This document shows positions 34,843 to 41,823 of a DNA stretch of 41,823 bases, in pieces. Both the position numbers and the translations under genes were made by a program. Each line of letters begins with the position of its first letter. The first letter of the stretch is position 1. Source of the stretch: Trueperaceae bacterium (GTDB lineage: Bacteria > Deinococcota > Deinococci > Deinococcales > Trueperaceae); assembly GCA_020431825.1 (NCBI GenBank), contig JAGQHN010000006.1, positions 1 through 41,823 of the forward strand. Reading direction: 5' to 3'. The notes below the pieces were generated by a model. It saw only the letters and a list, made by a program, of their open reading frames with translations, was not told the DNA's origin and made no database searches.

Positions 34843-35965
34843 GCGCTTCTTCTTTATCGCCTTTCTTTTTGCCGCCAAAAAGTCCTTTTAGCTTTTGCAC
34901 CAGCGTCTCATGCTCGTGAATTTCTTCGCCGACTTCTTGTGCATAAGCCTCGAGCAACTCTTTAGCTCTAGGACTTAGTTTAGTCGGTACTTCAACATTT
35001 GCAATGACAATTTCATCACCGAGGCCTACTTGTCGCAATTTTGGCATGCCTTTACCGCGCAGGCGAAACTCGCGCCCTGGCTGTGTTCCTGCGGGTACCT
35101 GCAGGACTTCTGGGCCGTCCAGGGTGGGTATTTCAAAAGAAGAGCCAAGCGCAGCTTGTGAAAAACCTAATTTTAGCTGATAGATAAGATCATCACCCTC
35201 ACGCTCGAGTTCCGGGTGTTTCTCCATGTTGATATAAACATAAAGATCTCCTACCGGGCCACCATCCTGTCCGGCATTGCCAGCTCTTGGTATGCGCAGA
35301 CGGTAGCCGCCATCGATGCCCTTGGGTAAACCGACATCAACGCTTTCTTTTTGCCTGGTACGACCTGCCCCACGGCATTCATTGCAGGGTGTGGTGACAA
35401 CTTCGCCAAGACCACGGCACTCAGGACAGATTTGCTGGGTAACCATGCTGCCAAAAAAGGACTGCACCTGTTGCCTTACTTGCCCAGCACCTTTACAGGT
35501 AGGGCAGGTTCTACGACCATCACTCCCTGGCTCTGCGCGCTCGCCGTTGCAGCGCTTACAGGTGCCGAGGCGCTCAACTTCGGTTTGTATTGTTTCACCA
35601 GCTCGAGCCTGCTCGAGTGTTATGGTAATTTCGGTTTCTATATCTTCGCCAGGTACGCCACGCTGAACCCGGCCGCTAAAGCCACTACCGCCACCAAATA
35701 CAGAGGCAAAAATATCAAAAATATCGCCAGAGTACTGCACCCCTGGGTCAGCACTACCAAAGCGGTCATAGCGGGCCCGTTTTTCGTCATCACTTAAGAC
35801 GGCATAGGCCTCATTGATTTGCTTAAACTTTTCTTCTGCTTCAGAATTTCCCTGGTTTCTGTCAGGATGATATTGCAACGCCAATTTGCGGTATGCAGTT
35901 TTTATTTCTTTACCATCTGCTGTTTTTGTTACCCCGAGAAGTTCGTAATAATCGATAGACGCCAT
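34832..35965 (-). CDS. dnaJ: Chaperone DnaJ (type I Hsp40)
   Basis: 377 residues with the full type I layout. The J domain has HPD at 33-35 ([10 protein letters not shown]), followed by a Gly/Phe region ([10 protein letters not shown]). The zinc domain has four Cys pairs ([32 protein letters not shown]); only the first deviates from CxxCxGxG. The substrate-binding C-terminal beta domains follow. DnaJ delivers unfolded proteins to DnaK and stimulates its ATPase. dnaK and grpE are not in the window. No SD site; TATACT is exactly 6 nt before ATG, so it is probably leaderless. The C-terminal Lys-rich end overlaps the next gene. Confidence 0.96.
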   Translation of the reverse strand: MASIDYYELLGVTKTADGKEIKTAYRKLALQYHPDRNQGNSEAEEKFKQINEAYAVLSDDEKRARYDRFGSADPGVQYSGDIFDIFASVFGGGSGFSGRVQRGVPGEDIETEITITLEQARAGETIQTEVERLGTCKRCNGERAEPGSDGRRTCPTCKGAGQVRQQVQSFFGSMVTQQICPECRGLGEVVTTPCNECRGAGRTRQKESVDVGLPKGIDGGYRLRIPRAGNAGQDGGPVGDLYVYINMEKHPELEREGDDLIYQLKLGFSQAALGSSFEIPTLDGPEVLQVPAGTQPGREFRLRGKGMPKLRQVGLGDEIVIANVEVPTKLSPRAKELLEAYAQEVGEEIHEHETLVQKLKGLFGGKKKGDKEEARAS

Positions 35966-35971
35966 TGGGCT

Positions 35972-35977
35972 AGTATA
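35972..35977 (-). promoter_or_regulatory. -10-like box TATACT, leaderless dnaJ
   Basis: TATACT on the minus strand is exactly 6 nt before the dnaJ ATG; no SD site. No heat-shock CIRCE element is seen. Confidence 0.6.
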
Positions 35978-36035
35978 GCGAACTTGAGCATAAATCTTGT
36001 GTAAACCGACTCAAATCTATTGCGTTTAGCCTTTA

Positions 36036-36128
36036 AGCTGACAAAGACATGACTTTTGTCAGCTAGGGTTTGTTTGGGCCTCCCTAGGTCCAAATGATGC
36101 AACCCCACGGCGTGCCGTGGGGATTTTT
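36036..36128 (+). ncRNA. Candidate small RNA: three hairpins ending in a terminator
   Basis: Hairpin 1 is AGCTGACAAA/TTTGTCAGCT (36036-36064, 10 bp). Hairpin 2 is TTTGGGCCT/AGGTCCAAA (36073-36094, 9 bp with one G-U, loop CCCT). Hairpin 3 is CCCCACGGC/GCCGTGGGG (36103-36122) followed by ATTTTTC. The last is a strong terminator on the + strand, yet no + strand gene ends nearby: dnaJ diverges upstream and the transporter gene starts 100 bp later. So it ends either a small RNA of about 100 nt or a transporter leader (attenuator). No known RNA family is recognised. Confidence 0.6.
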
Positions 36129-36230
36129 CTGACTATACGGCGCTTTTTAACAAAGTTATACTAAACGAGCATCATTCATTTCTATCTTGGGCAAACTGCT
36201 CAGGGTAAAACAATCTAGGGAGGTACGTTA

Positions 36231-37238
36231 ATGAAACGTTCCATTGGCATTTTTCTAATCGTCTTCTTGTTTTGGACGGCTGCACAGGCGCAGACCGTCA
36301 GTGTACTCTGTAGCCCTGACTTAGCCTGGTGTGAACAGCTAGGACCAGCCTATAAAGCAGCTACGGGCAATGAGCTCGAGTTTGTGCGCCTTAGCTCATC
36401 TGAAGCTTTGGCACGTCTAAGAGCAGAGGCTGCAAACCCCACCTTTGATGTCTGGTTTGGGGGTACGGGTGACCCTCACCTTGTTGCCTTTAATGAAGGG
36501 ATTACTGAGTTTTACAAGCCCAGTACTTGGGATGACCTCTTACCAAGTCTTACAACTGCGGTCGGTGAAACCTACATTCCGCTTTATACCGGAGCTATTG
36601 GCTTTGTTGTTAACGAAGATCTTCTGGCTGCTGAAGGTGTGCCCGTGCCAAACTGCTGGACTGATTTGCTTGACCCATCCTATAAAGATCTGCTGGCCAT
36701 GCCCAATCCCAATACGTCAGGTACATCTTATACTATTATTGCTACGCTGATTCAGCTTTTTGGCGAAGAAGAAGCCTTTAATATGCTGGCACAAATTCAT
36801 CAGAATGTGGCGCAGTACACCCGTTCAGGTGGAGCGGTTGGTCTACTGGCGGGGCGTGGTGATGTTGGTGTCGCTATTCAGTTTTTGCATGATGGGGTTA
36901 AATACACCAAGCAAGGTTTCCCGGTGACCAATATTTCACCATGTGAGGGCACTGGTTTTGAGATTGGCGGTCTTAGCATGGTTAAAGGTGCTCCTCATCC
37001 AGATGACGCTAAAGCCTTTATTGAATGGGCGTTAACGCCAGAAGCACAAATGCTTGCTGCCCAAAAGGGCGAGTCCTTCCAGGTTCAGTCCAACAAAAAT
37101 ACGCCAGTTCCCCCTGAGTCTCCTGACTTAGATAGCATTAAGCTCATTGATTACGATTTTGAGACCTACGGCTCAGTTGAGATTCGCGACGCAATTGTTG
37201 CTCGCTGGACAAACGAGATTTTCCCGGTACCCAGATAA
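36231..37238 (+). CDS. Fe(III)-type ABC importer substrate-binding protein
   Basis: 335 residues with a signal peptide (MKRSIGIFLIVFLFWTAAQAQ). The mature sequence is a class II periplasmic binding fold: SVLCSPDLAWCEQL, FDVWFGGTGDPH, YTGAIGFVVNEDLL, PSYKDLLAMPNPNTSGTSY and KAFIEWALTPEAQ. This fits the FbpA/AfuA/FutA group of ferric-iron binding proteins; related members bind 2-aminoethylphosphonate or thiamine, so iron is probable, not certain. SD GGGAGG precedes ATG 36231. First gene of a four-gene operon, 43 bp before the permease. Confidence 0.85.
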   Translation: MKRSIGIFLIVFLFWTAAQAQTVSVLCSPDLAWCEQLGPAYKAATGNELEFVRLSSSEALARLRAEAANPTFDVWFGGTGDPHLVAFNEGITEFYKPSTWDDLLPSLTTAVGETYIPLYTGAIGFVVNEDLLAAEGVPVPNCWTDLLDPSYKDLLAMPNPNTSGTSYTIIATLIQLFGEEEAFNMLAQIHQNVAQYTRSGGAVGLLAGRGDVGVAIQFLHDGVKYTKQGFPVTNISPCEGTGFEIGGLSMVKGAPHPDDAKAFIEWALTPEAQMLAAQKGESFQVQSNKNTPVPPESPDLDSIKLIDYDFETYGSVEIRDAIVARWTNEIFPVPR

Positions 37239-37281
37239 GGTGACCTGGGTAGGTCATGCAGACTTACCCAAAACTTAAGCT

Positions 37282-39498
37282 ATGGCATTAAGTTCATCTT
37301 TTTCAACGGTGCGCAGTTTGCGCTTTAGTGGTGCCTGGTTAGCCGCTGCTCTAGCGCTTCTGGGTTTTTTAGCCTTGCCGTTTGGACGACCTGGGCGTGA
37401 CTTTTTTACGATTGATGCAAGTTTACGACCCTGGGCACTAAATAGCATCTGGCTATGGTTGGTTTTTCTGGCAGCATTAGCGGCCTTAATTATTAGTTTT
37501 CTACCGCTGAAAATTACTCTGCGTGGCAATTTGCTTGCCATAGCCGGAGCGATAGGTTTATTCAGTGGCATTGGCTGGCTTATGGTTACCACCACACCAT
37601 TTGGACTGGGTGCTATGGTGTCGCTGCTGGCTTTGGTTATAGTGACAGGTTTTGGCCTGAGTGAGTCTGGGCGCATTCAAAGTGACGCTTTTGTCAGCTC
37701 GAGCATTCTGTTTGTGGGCTTATTTATCCTGCTTTTCATCCTTTTTCCGGTCTTTACTGTTCTCAAAACGGCTTTTTGGGTGGGTGGACAGTTTAGTCTT
37801 GGTAAAATCATGAATACGCTCAAAAGTCCGCTATTCATGTTTTTGGAAAACCCCTATACCGAACGCAGAGAGCTACTTATCATCAGTCTATTTGCCATTG
37901 CTGGAACCCTTTTAGGCCTTCTATGGGCGCTATGGAAAAAACAGGGATTCTGGCGTTTGGCACTTATTACGGGTGTAGCCGCCTTGCTTGGCTTTTTGCT
38001 GGGGCTCATGCTGTTTGCCAAAGGGGCTTTGCCAACCAGTTTGTTTTTGGCTGTGATTGTCTCGCTGTTTTCCACACTTTTTGGCTTAAGCTTCGCTATT
38101 TTGGGACAGCGTACCCGGTTAAAAATGGTAAGTCAGTCACTCAATGCCATAAGTTTATTGCCTATTATTACGCCGCCCTTTATTTTGGCTTTTGCCATGA
38201 TCTTTTTGTTTGGTCGGCGAGGGCTTATTACCTACTCAGTGTTTGGCTTATCGACCAATGCCCTGTTTGGCATTATCGGGGTATCGCTAGCCCAAATTTT
38301 AGCTTTTACCCCGGTTGCCTATCTGGTTATTCGTGGTTCGGTAAGTGCGCTTGATCCTGCCCTCGAGGAAGCTTCGCAAACCCTGGGAGCTAACCGCTGG
38401 TACTTATTCAGAACCATTACCTGGCCCCTGTTAAGACCCGGCCTGGCTAATGCCTTTTTGCTTACCATGATCGAGTCTTTTGCTGACTTTGGTAACCCGC
38501 TGATTCTTGGCGGTGATAGAAGCTACCTGGCTACCGAGGTTTTTTCAGCTTTTTCAGCGCGTTTTGACCCGAATGAAGCTGCCGTTTATGGACTGGTACT
38601 CCTAACGATTGTACTGATTGTCTTTAGTTTGCAGCGGGTCTGGTTGGGGGAAAGTTCGTTTGTTACGGTAACAGGCAAACCTAGCAGTGGTAATTTGTCG
38701 CCTCTACCAGCTTGGCTCGAGGCTATTCTGGTACTTATTTTTGCCTTCTGGACACTCATCGTACTGGCACTTTACTTTTCCATTATCTACGGCTCTTTTG
38801 TACAACTCTGGGGTATTAATAATACCCTGACCTTTAAACACTATCAGGACTTTATGAATGCTGGTTGGCCGGTTTTCTGGTATACCGCGCGGACAGCGGC
38901 GCTCAGTGCTATTCCCGCTGCTTTGCTGGGTTTTCTGATTGCCTATTTGGTCGTCAGACAGCAGTTTTGGGGACGTATGTTCATTGAATTTGGTTCCATG
39001 CTGTCATTTGCCATTCCAGGTACGGTGATGGGGGTTGCCTACATACTGGCCTTTAATACCGGCCCCTGGCTCTTAACCTCGAGTATGGCCATTATCCTGA
39101 TTGCCTTTGTCTTTCGCAATATGCCAGTAGCGATTCGGGGCGGTGTTGCGGGTCTTGCCCAGATTGACCCAAGTTTAGAAGAAGCCTCAACGACTTTAAG
39201 AGCAAGCTCGAGCATTACCCTGAGGCGCATTCTGGTGCCCTTACTTATCATTCCGCTTATTGGTGGACTTATCTTTGCCTTTGTTCGGGCTATGACCGCT
39301 ATCAGTCAGGTGATTTTTCTGGTCAGTCCAGGCAATATGTTAGCCACCGTTTTACTGCTGGGCTGGGTTGAGCAGGGGCAATTAGGCAGGGCCGCAGCGA
39401 TGGCAACGGTGCTTATCGTTTCCATGCTGCTGGTGGTCTTAGCGCTCACTTTATTTACGAGAAATCGTAGTGTTTCCAGTGTAGGAGTGTCCTCATGA
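37282..39498 (+). CDS. Fe(III)-type ABC importer permease, two fused permease domains
   Basis: 738 residues. A hydrophobic N-terminal extension (about 1-170) is followed by two MetI-like permease domains. Each has an EAA loop that docks the ATPase: EEASQTLGANRWYLFRTITW and EEASTTLRASSSITLRRI. The tandem layout is that of FbpB/AfuB-type permeases. No SD site before ATG 37282, so translation may be weak or coupled. The stop overlaps the ATPase start (ATGA). Confidence 0.9.
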   Translation: MALSSSFSTVRSLRFSGAWLAAALALLGFLALPFGRPGRDFFTIDASLRPWALNSIWLWLVFLAALAALIISFLPLKITLRGNLLAIAGAIGLFSGIGWLMVTTTPFGLGAMVSLLALVIVTGFGLSESGRIQSDAFVSSSILFVGLFILLFILFPVFTVLKTAFWVGGQFSLGKIMNTLKSPLFMFLENPYTERRELLIISLFAIAGTLLGLLWALWKKQGFWRLALITGVAALLGFLLGLMLFAKGALPTSLFLAVIVSLFSTLFGLSFAILGQRTRLKMVSQSLNAISLLPIITPPFILAFAMIFLFGRRGLITYSVFGLSTNALFGIIGVSLAQILAFTPVAYLVIRGSVSALDPALEEASQTLGANRWYLFRTITWPLLRPGLANAFLLTMIESFADFGNPLILGGDRSYLATEVFSAFSARFDPNEAAVYGLVLLTIVLIVFSLQRVWLGESSFVTVTGKPSSGNLSPLPAWLEAILVLIFAFWTLIVLALYFSIIYGSFVQLWGINNTLTFKHYQDFMNAGWPVFWYTARTAALSAIPAALLGFLIAYLVVRQQFWGRMFIEFGSMLSFAIPGTVMGVAYILAFNTGPWLLTSSMAIILIAFVFRNMPVAIRGGVAGLAQIDPSLEEASTTLRASSSITLRRILVPLLIIPLIGGLIFAFVRAMTAISQVIFLVSPGNMLATVLLLGWVEQGQLGRAAAMATVLIVSMLLVVLALTLFTRNRSVSSVGVSS

Positions 39499-40532
39499 GT
39501 GCAGCCCCTGTCAAACTTTCTCATGTGACCAAACGGTTTGCTAAAGATGTTATTGCTGTTGATGATATTAGCCTGGAGGTTGAACCAGGTTCGCTGGTGA
39601 CTCTTTTAGGGCCATCAGGTTGCGGTAAAACCACCACCTTACGCATGGTTGCCGGACTCGAGCGAGCCAGCTCAGGACAAATTTTTATTGACGGACAAGA
39701 TGTTACGCAACTCCCTGCTAACTTGCGTGATGTCACCATGGTCTTTCAAAGCTACGCTCTTTTTCCTCACATGAACGTTTTTGAAAATGTGGCCTATGGT
39801 TTGCAGGTTGCGCGTCGCCCTGCCGATGAAATAAAGAAACGTGCCCACGAAGCTTTGGCGCTGGTAGGCTTAGAAGGTCTGGAAAACCGCTCAACTCGAG
39901 CCCTCTCCGGAGGGCAGCAGCAGCGAGTTGCCCTGGCAAGAGCGCTGGTGATGCAGCCCAAAGTTCTGCTGTTTGATGAACCGCTAAGTAATCTTGATGC
40001 CAAATTGCGTAAACGGGTTCGTGAAGAAATTCGGGACTTACAAAAGAGCCTGGGTATAACCAGTATCTATGTAACCCATGATCAGGAAGAAGCGCTGGCG
40101 ATCAGTGATGTCATAGTGGTGATAAATAAGGGCAGAATTGAGCAGCAAGGCAGTCCGCTCGAGCTTTACACGCAACCCGCCAATCACTTTGTGGCTGATT
40201 TTATCGGCTCAGCGAGCTTTTTGCCGGGACAGTATGACGGGAAAACTGTGAGCCTGGCTAACTATCAGTTTGACCATGAACAGACAATGAGCCCCGGCAA
40301 AGTCACCGTTATGGTCCGACCCGAGGCTGTCATGCTTGCCTCTGAAGGCTTAAAGGCTCAGGTGCTTAGTGCCTCTTACCTCGGCTCCATAACAGATTTT
40401 CTTTTTCAAACAGAGCTAGGCGAAGTCATGGCAAGTATACCCGGCGAGGGCAAAATGCCCCTCAGTAAAGGTGATGAGACCCATTTGCGTTTTAAACCCG
40501 CAGGTATTCACCTGCTTAAACCCAGTAAATGA
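39495..40532 (+). CDS. Fe(III)/spermidine-type ABC importer ATPase
   Basis: 345 residues. Walker A GPSGCGKTT, Q-loop VFQSYALFPHM, signature LSGGQQQRVALARAL, Walker B VLLFDEPLSNLDAKLR and switch VTHDQEEAL are all intact. A C-terminal TOBE-like domain (about 240-345, VTVMVRPEAVMLAS) places it in the FbpC/PotA/CUT1 class. It powers uptake by the two preceding gene products. SD GGAG lies before ATG 39495, which overlaps the permease stop by four bases. Nineteen bp separate it from the Ig-like gene. Confidence 0.93.
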   Translation: MSAAPVKLSHVTKRFAKDVIAVDDISLEVEPGSLVTLLGPSGCGKTTTLRMVAGLERASSGQIFIDGQDVTQLPANLRDVTMVFQSYALFPHMNVFENVAYGLQVARRPADEIKKRAHEALALVGLEGLENRSTRALSGGQQQRVALARALVMQPKVLLFDEPLSNLDAKLRKRVREEIRDLQKSLGITSIYVTHDQEEALAISDVIVVINKGRIEQQGSPLELYTQPANHFVADFIGSASFLPGQYDGKTVSLANYQFDHEQTMSPGKVTVMVRPEAVMLASEGLKAQVLSASYLGSITDFLFQTELGEVMASIPGEGKMPLSKGDETHLRFKPAGIHLLKPSK

Positions 40533-40551
40533 ACCTACTTTAGGAGGAATT

Positions 40552-41019
40552 ATGAAACAACTTGTTCTTGGACTTATGCTTTTTTCGGCGCTCTTTTTGA
40601 GCAGTGCCTGGGCACAGGTTGCCAGTGCTGAAATTTTAGGGGTTGATGAGACCCGACCCCACTCGGTTGAACTCGAGGCACTCAGACCTGATGGCAGTGT
40701 AGGAGAAGTTATTATTAGAGTACGCGCTCTTGATGGCAGTGGTAACCCGGTTGCGGGTGCGCCGGTAAGCTGGCTGGTAAAAAACAGCAAAACCACTCCT
40801 GCTTATGTGGTGGGCTCGAGTGCCAGCATGGCGCCTATGTTAGGACGTGCATATGCTGGAGCAGATTTAAGTGTCGATGGCGGCGTGACCGATGAGAATG
40901 GCGAAGCTTACTTAGTCGTTGATGCCCGCACCTCTGGGGACACCAGAGTGGCTGTTAATGTCGGCGGCATGGACGCCAAGACTTATGATGGTAATGATAT
41001 GAGGATTGTCTGGTTTTAG
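40552..41019 (+). CDS. Secreted Ig-like (Big_1-type) protein, last gene of the ABC operon
   Basis: 155 residues. Signal peptide MKQLVLGLMLFSALFLSSAWAQ. The mature part is a single beta-sandwich: VRALDGSGNPVAGAPVSWLV, then GGVTDENGEAYLVVDARTSGDTRVAVNV, the pattern of bacterial Ig-like group 1 (invasin/intimin) domains. It has no anchor. ATG at 40552 has AGGAGG upstream. It lies 19 bp after the ATPase and before the operon terminator, so it is coexpressed. It is not a usual component of such importers; a ligand-capture or surface role is conjecture. Confidence 0.75.
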   Translation: MKQLVLGLMLFSALFLSSAWAQVASAEILGVDETRPHSVELEALRPDGSVGEVIIRVRALDGSGNPVAGAPVSWLVKNSKTTPAYVVGSSASMAPMLGRAYAGADLSVDGGVTDENGEAYLVVDARTSGDTRVAVNVGGMDAKTYDGNDMRIVWF

Positions 41020-41042
41020 CGCTTTAGTGTTTGAGCTGGTTG

Positions 41043-41075
41043 ACCCTGCTTCTTTAAATGGCAGGGTTATTTTTT
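41043..41075 (+). terminator. Terminator of the ABC transporter operon
   Basis: ACCCTGC (41043-41049) and GCAGGGT (41061-41067) form a 7-bp stem with an 11-nt loop, followed by TATTTTTT. The T-run overlaps the end of the convergent SEC-C gene. Confidence 0.85.
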
Positions 41076-41789
41076 GCCATGACAGTGTTTGTACTTTTTG
41101 CCGCTGCCGCAGTAACAGGGGTCATTGCGCCCCAGCTTTGGCTCAGCGATCAGGCTCGAGTTTGGCTTCATCGCTTTTAGGCGTTTTTCACGAGCAGTTT
41201 CAAGAAGTTCATAACTGCTATTGGCTATATCTGTTAGTAAACCAAGACGATCTTCATGACTCCCTTTTTCCAGCATGGTCAAAATAACTTCTTTGAGTTT
41301 TAGAAAATTATCTCTGTCTTCATCGGCTGGGGCATTTTCTACGTCCATGCCAAAAGTCAAAATCACAGGCGCAATAAAAAGCTGGTCTTCATTGCCACTT
41401 TCCTTGGCTTCGGCATCGGCAAGTTTGCCCAGAGCATCGGTTTCATAACCAAACGCCATACTAAAGCCCTCGAGCCACTCTTTAGCACCCGAAAAAGAGC
41501 CATCAAAGTTGGGGCTAGCCTCTTGTTCATTCATAAAGTAACCGACCTGGTTGTAGTAACGCAAAATCAGATTTAAAGCCTGCTCAACAGCTTTTTTGCT
41601 GTTGTCGGGCATTTCAGGAATGACGTCTTGCAGCCACTCGCTGGGCATATGCATGCCAGGTAGGCAGTAGAGACCAGAGAAAAAGCCATCTAGTGAAGCC
41701 AGACTAAAACTTTCTTCGGAGTGCTTTGGAAAAAGACTTTGCAGCTTAAGGAGTTCTTCGGTACTTAAATCGGTAAAAAGATCATCCAT
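41067..41789 (-). CDS. YecA/UPF0149-family protein with C-terminal SEC-C zinc motif
   Basis: 240 residues. The helical UPF0149 body ([33 protein letters not shown]) is followed by a SEC-C zinc motif at the very end: [20 protein letters not shown] with ligands C225, C227, C236 and H237. SEC-C motifs bind zinc and contact SecB or ribosomes; E. coli YecA has the same layout. ATG at 41789 is exactly 6 nt after TAAACT with no SD site. The gene is convergent with the ABC operon. Confidence 0.9.
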   Translation of the reverse strand: MDDLFTDLSTEELLKLQSLFPKHSEESFSLASLDGFFSGLYCLPGMHMPSEWLQDVIPEMPDNSKKAVEQALNLILRYYNQVGYFMNEQEASPNFDGSFSGAKEWLEGFSMAFGYETDALGKLADAEAKESGNEDQLFIAPVILTFGMDVENAPADEDRDNFLKLKEVILTMLEKGSHEDRLGLLTDIANSSYELLETAREKRLKAMKPNSSLIAEPKLGRNDPCYCGSGKKYKHCHGKK

Positions 41790-41795
41790 AGCTGT

Positions 41796-41801
41796 AGTTT
41801 A
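41796..41801 (-). promoter_or_regulatory. -10-like box TAAACT, leaderless YecA-like gene
   Basis: TAAACT on the minus strand is exactly 6 nt before the ATG at 41789; no SD site. Confidence 0.5.
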
Positions 41802-41823
41802 CTCGTATTTACAGGCTCGAGGG

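Larger units (their letters stand above)
133..41821. repeat. Highly iterated palindrome CTCGAG (111 copies, hand count)
   Basis: The hexamer CTCGAG recurs from position 133 to 41821. About 10 copies would be expected by chance at this base composition. Copies lie in genes on both strands and in all three codon phases: CTC GAG (Leu-Glu) at 14214, xxC TCG AGx (Ser-Ser) near 18770, and xCT CGA Gxx (Pro-Arg-Ala) near 26139. They also lie between genes (1532, 3457, 12365, 25250) and inside terminator stems. The base before it is most often G and rarely T. The pattern recalls HIP1 of cyanobacteria, but the word is different. The count is by eye and may be off by a few. Confidence 0.93.

Noticed and set aside
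36036-36128. TPP or other known riboswitch upstream of the ABC operon
   Set aside because: The conserved TPP core sequences are absent; only hairpins and a terminator can be supported.
133-41821. CTCGAG copies as XhoI cloning scars
   Set aside because: They sit inside intact genes in all codon phases and in terminators, far too many for cloning junctions.
1-41823. tRNA, rRNA or CRISPR array
   Set aside because: No T-loop/acceptor patterns, rRNA stretches or regularly spaced repeats were found by reading both strands.

Overview
The window is a bacterial chromosome segment of moderate GC content. It is densely packed with about 36 protein genes on both strands. I see no rRNA, tRNA, transposase, phage gene or CRISPR array. 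The organism cannot be named from the sequence. Three features lean towards Deinococcota, with low confidence. HflX has the long N-terminal extension typical of Deinococcus/Thermus and cyanobacteria. Six genes without a Shine-Dalgarno (SD) site carry a TANACT -10-like box exactly 6 nt before ATG, which is the leaderless layout known from Deinococcus. The other genes use ordinary AGGAG-type sites. The most striking global signal is the palindrome CTCGAG. I counted 111 copies by hand, about one per 380 bp, against roughly 10 expected. It occurs in all reading frames, between genes and in terminator stems.

Layout. 1-7.6 kb (mostly minus strand): osmC, a DoxX protein, a methyltransferase, a coupled lipoprotein-HAD phosphatase pair, oligoendopeptidase F, and a tightly overlapping rluD / membrane protein / GNAT operon. 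7.7-13.5 kb: a beta-hydroxyacid dehydrogenase and MOSC pair (+), a BON-MscS channel and a methyltransferase (-), a stress-type lipoprotein with a small membrane protein (+), and a secreted protein (-). 13.7-18.4 kb: hflX, apparently starting at ATA, a histidine phosphatase, a PadR repressor with its overlapping membrane partner, a membrane protein carrying two L7/L12-like repeats, and a zinc-ribbon protein. 18.6-27.4 kb (+): a DUF2334 lipoprotein, a cytochrome c-PQQ dehydrogenase fusion with a coupled secreted partner, a diguanylate cyclase and a Zn/Cd-type P-type ATPase, followed by a structured about 100-bp element.

27.5-36 kb (-): a DUF4342 protein, a GH5 glycosidase resembling fungal glucocerebrosidase/sterylglucosidase, a kinase-M23-aminotransferase trifusion, an MFS carrier, and dnaJ with a small overlapping downstream gene. 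36-41 kb (+): a candidate small RNA with its own terminator, then a Fe(III)-type ABC importer (binding protein, double permease, ATPase) ending with a secreted Ig-like protein. A YecA/SEC-C protein (-) closes the window.

Most genes look like housekeeping and envelope or stress functions. The best candidates for new biology are the CTCGAG system, the orphan three-hairpin RNA, the structured element after the ATPase, the ATA start of hflX, and the carrier/kinase-lyase/GH5 cluster, which may handle aminoalcohols or glycolipids.
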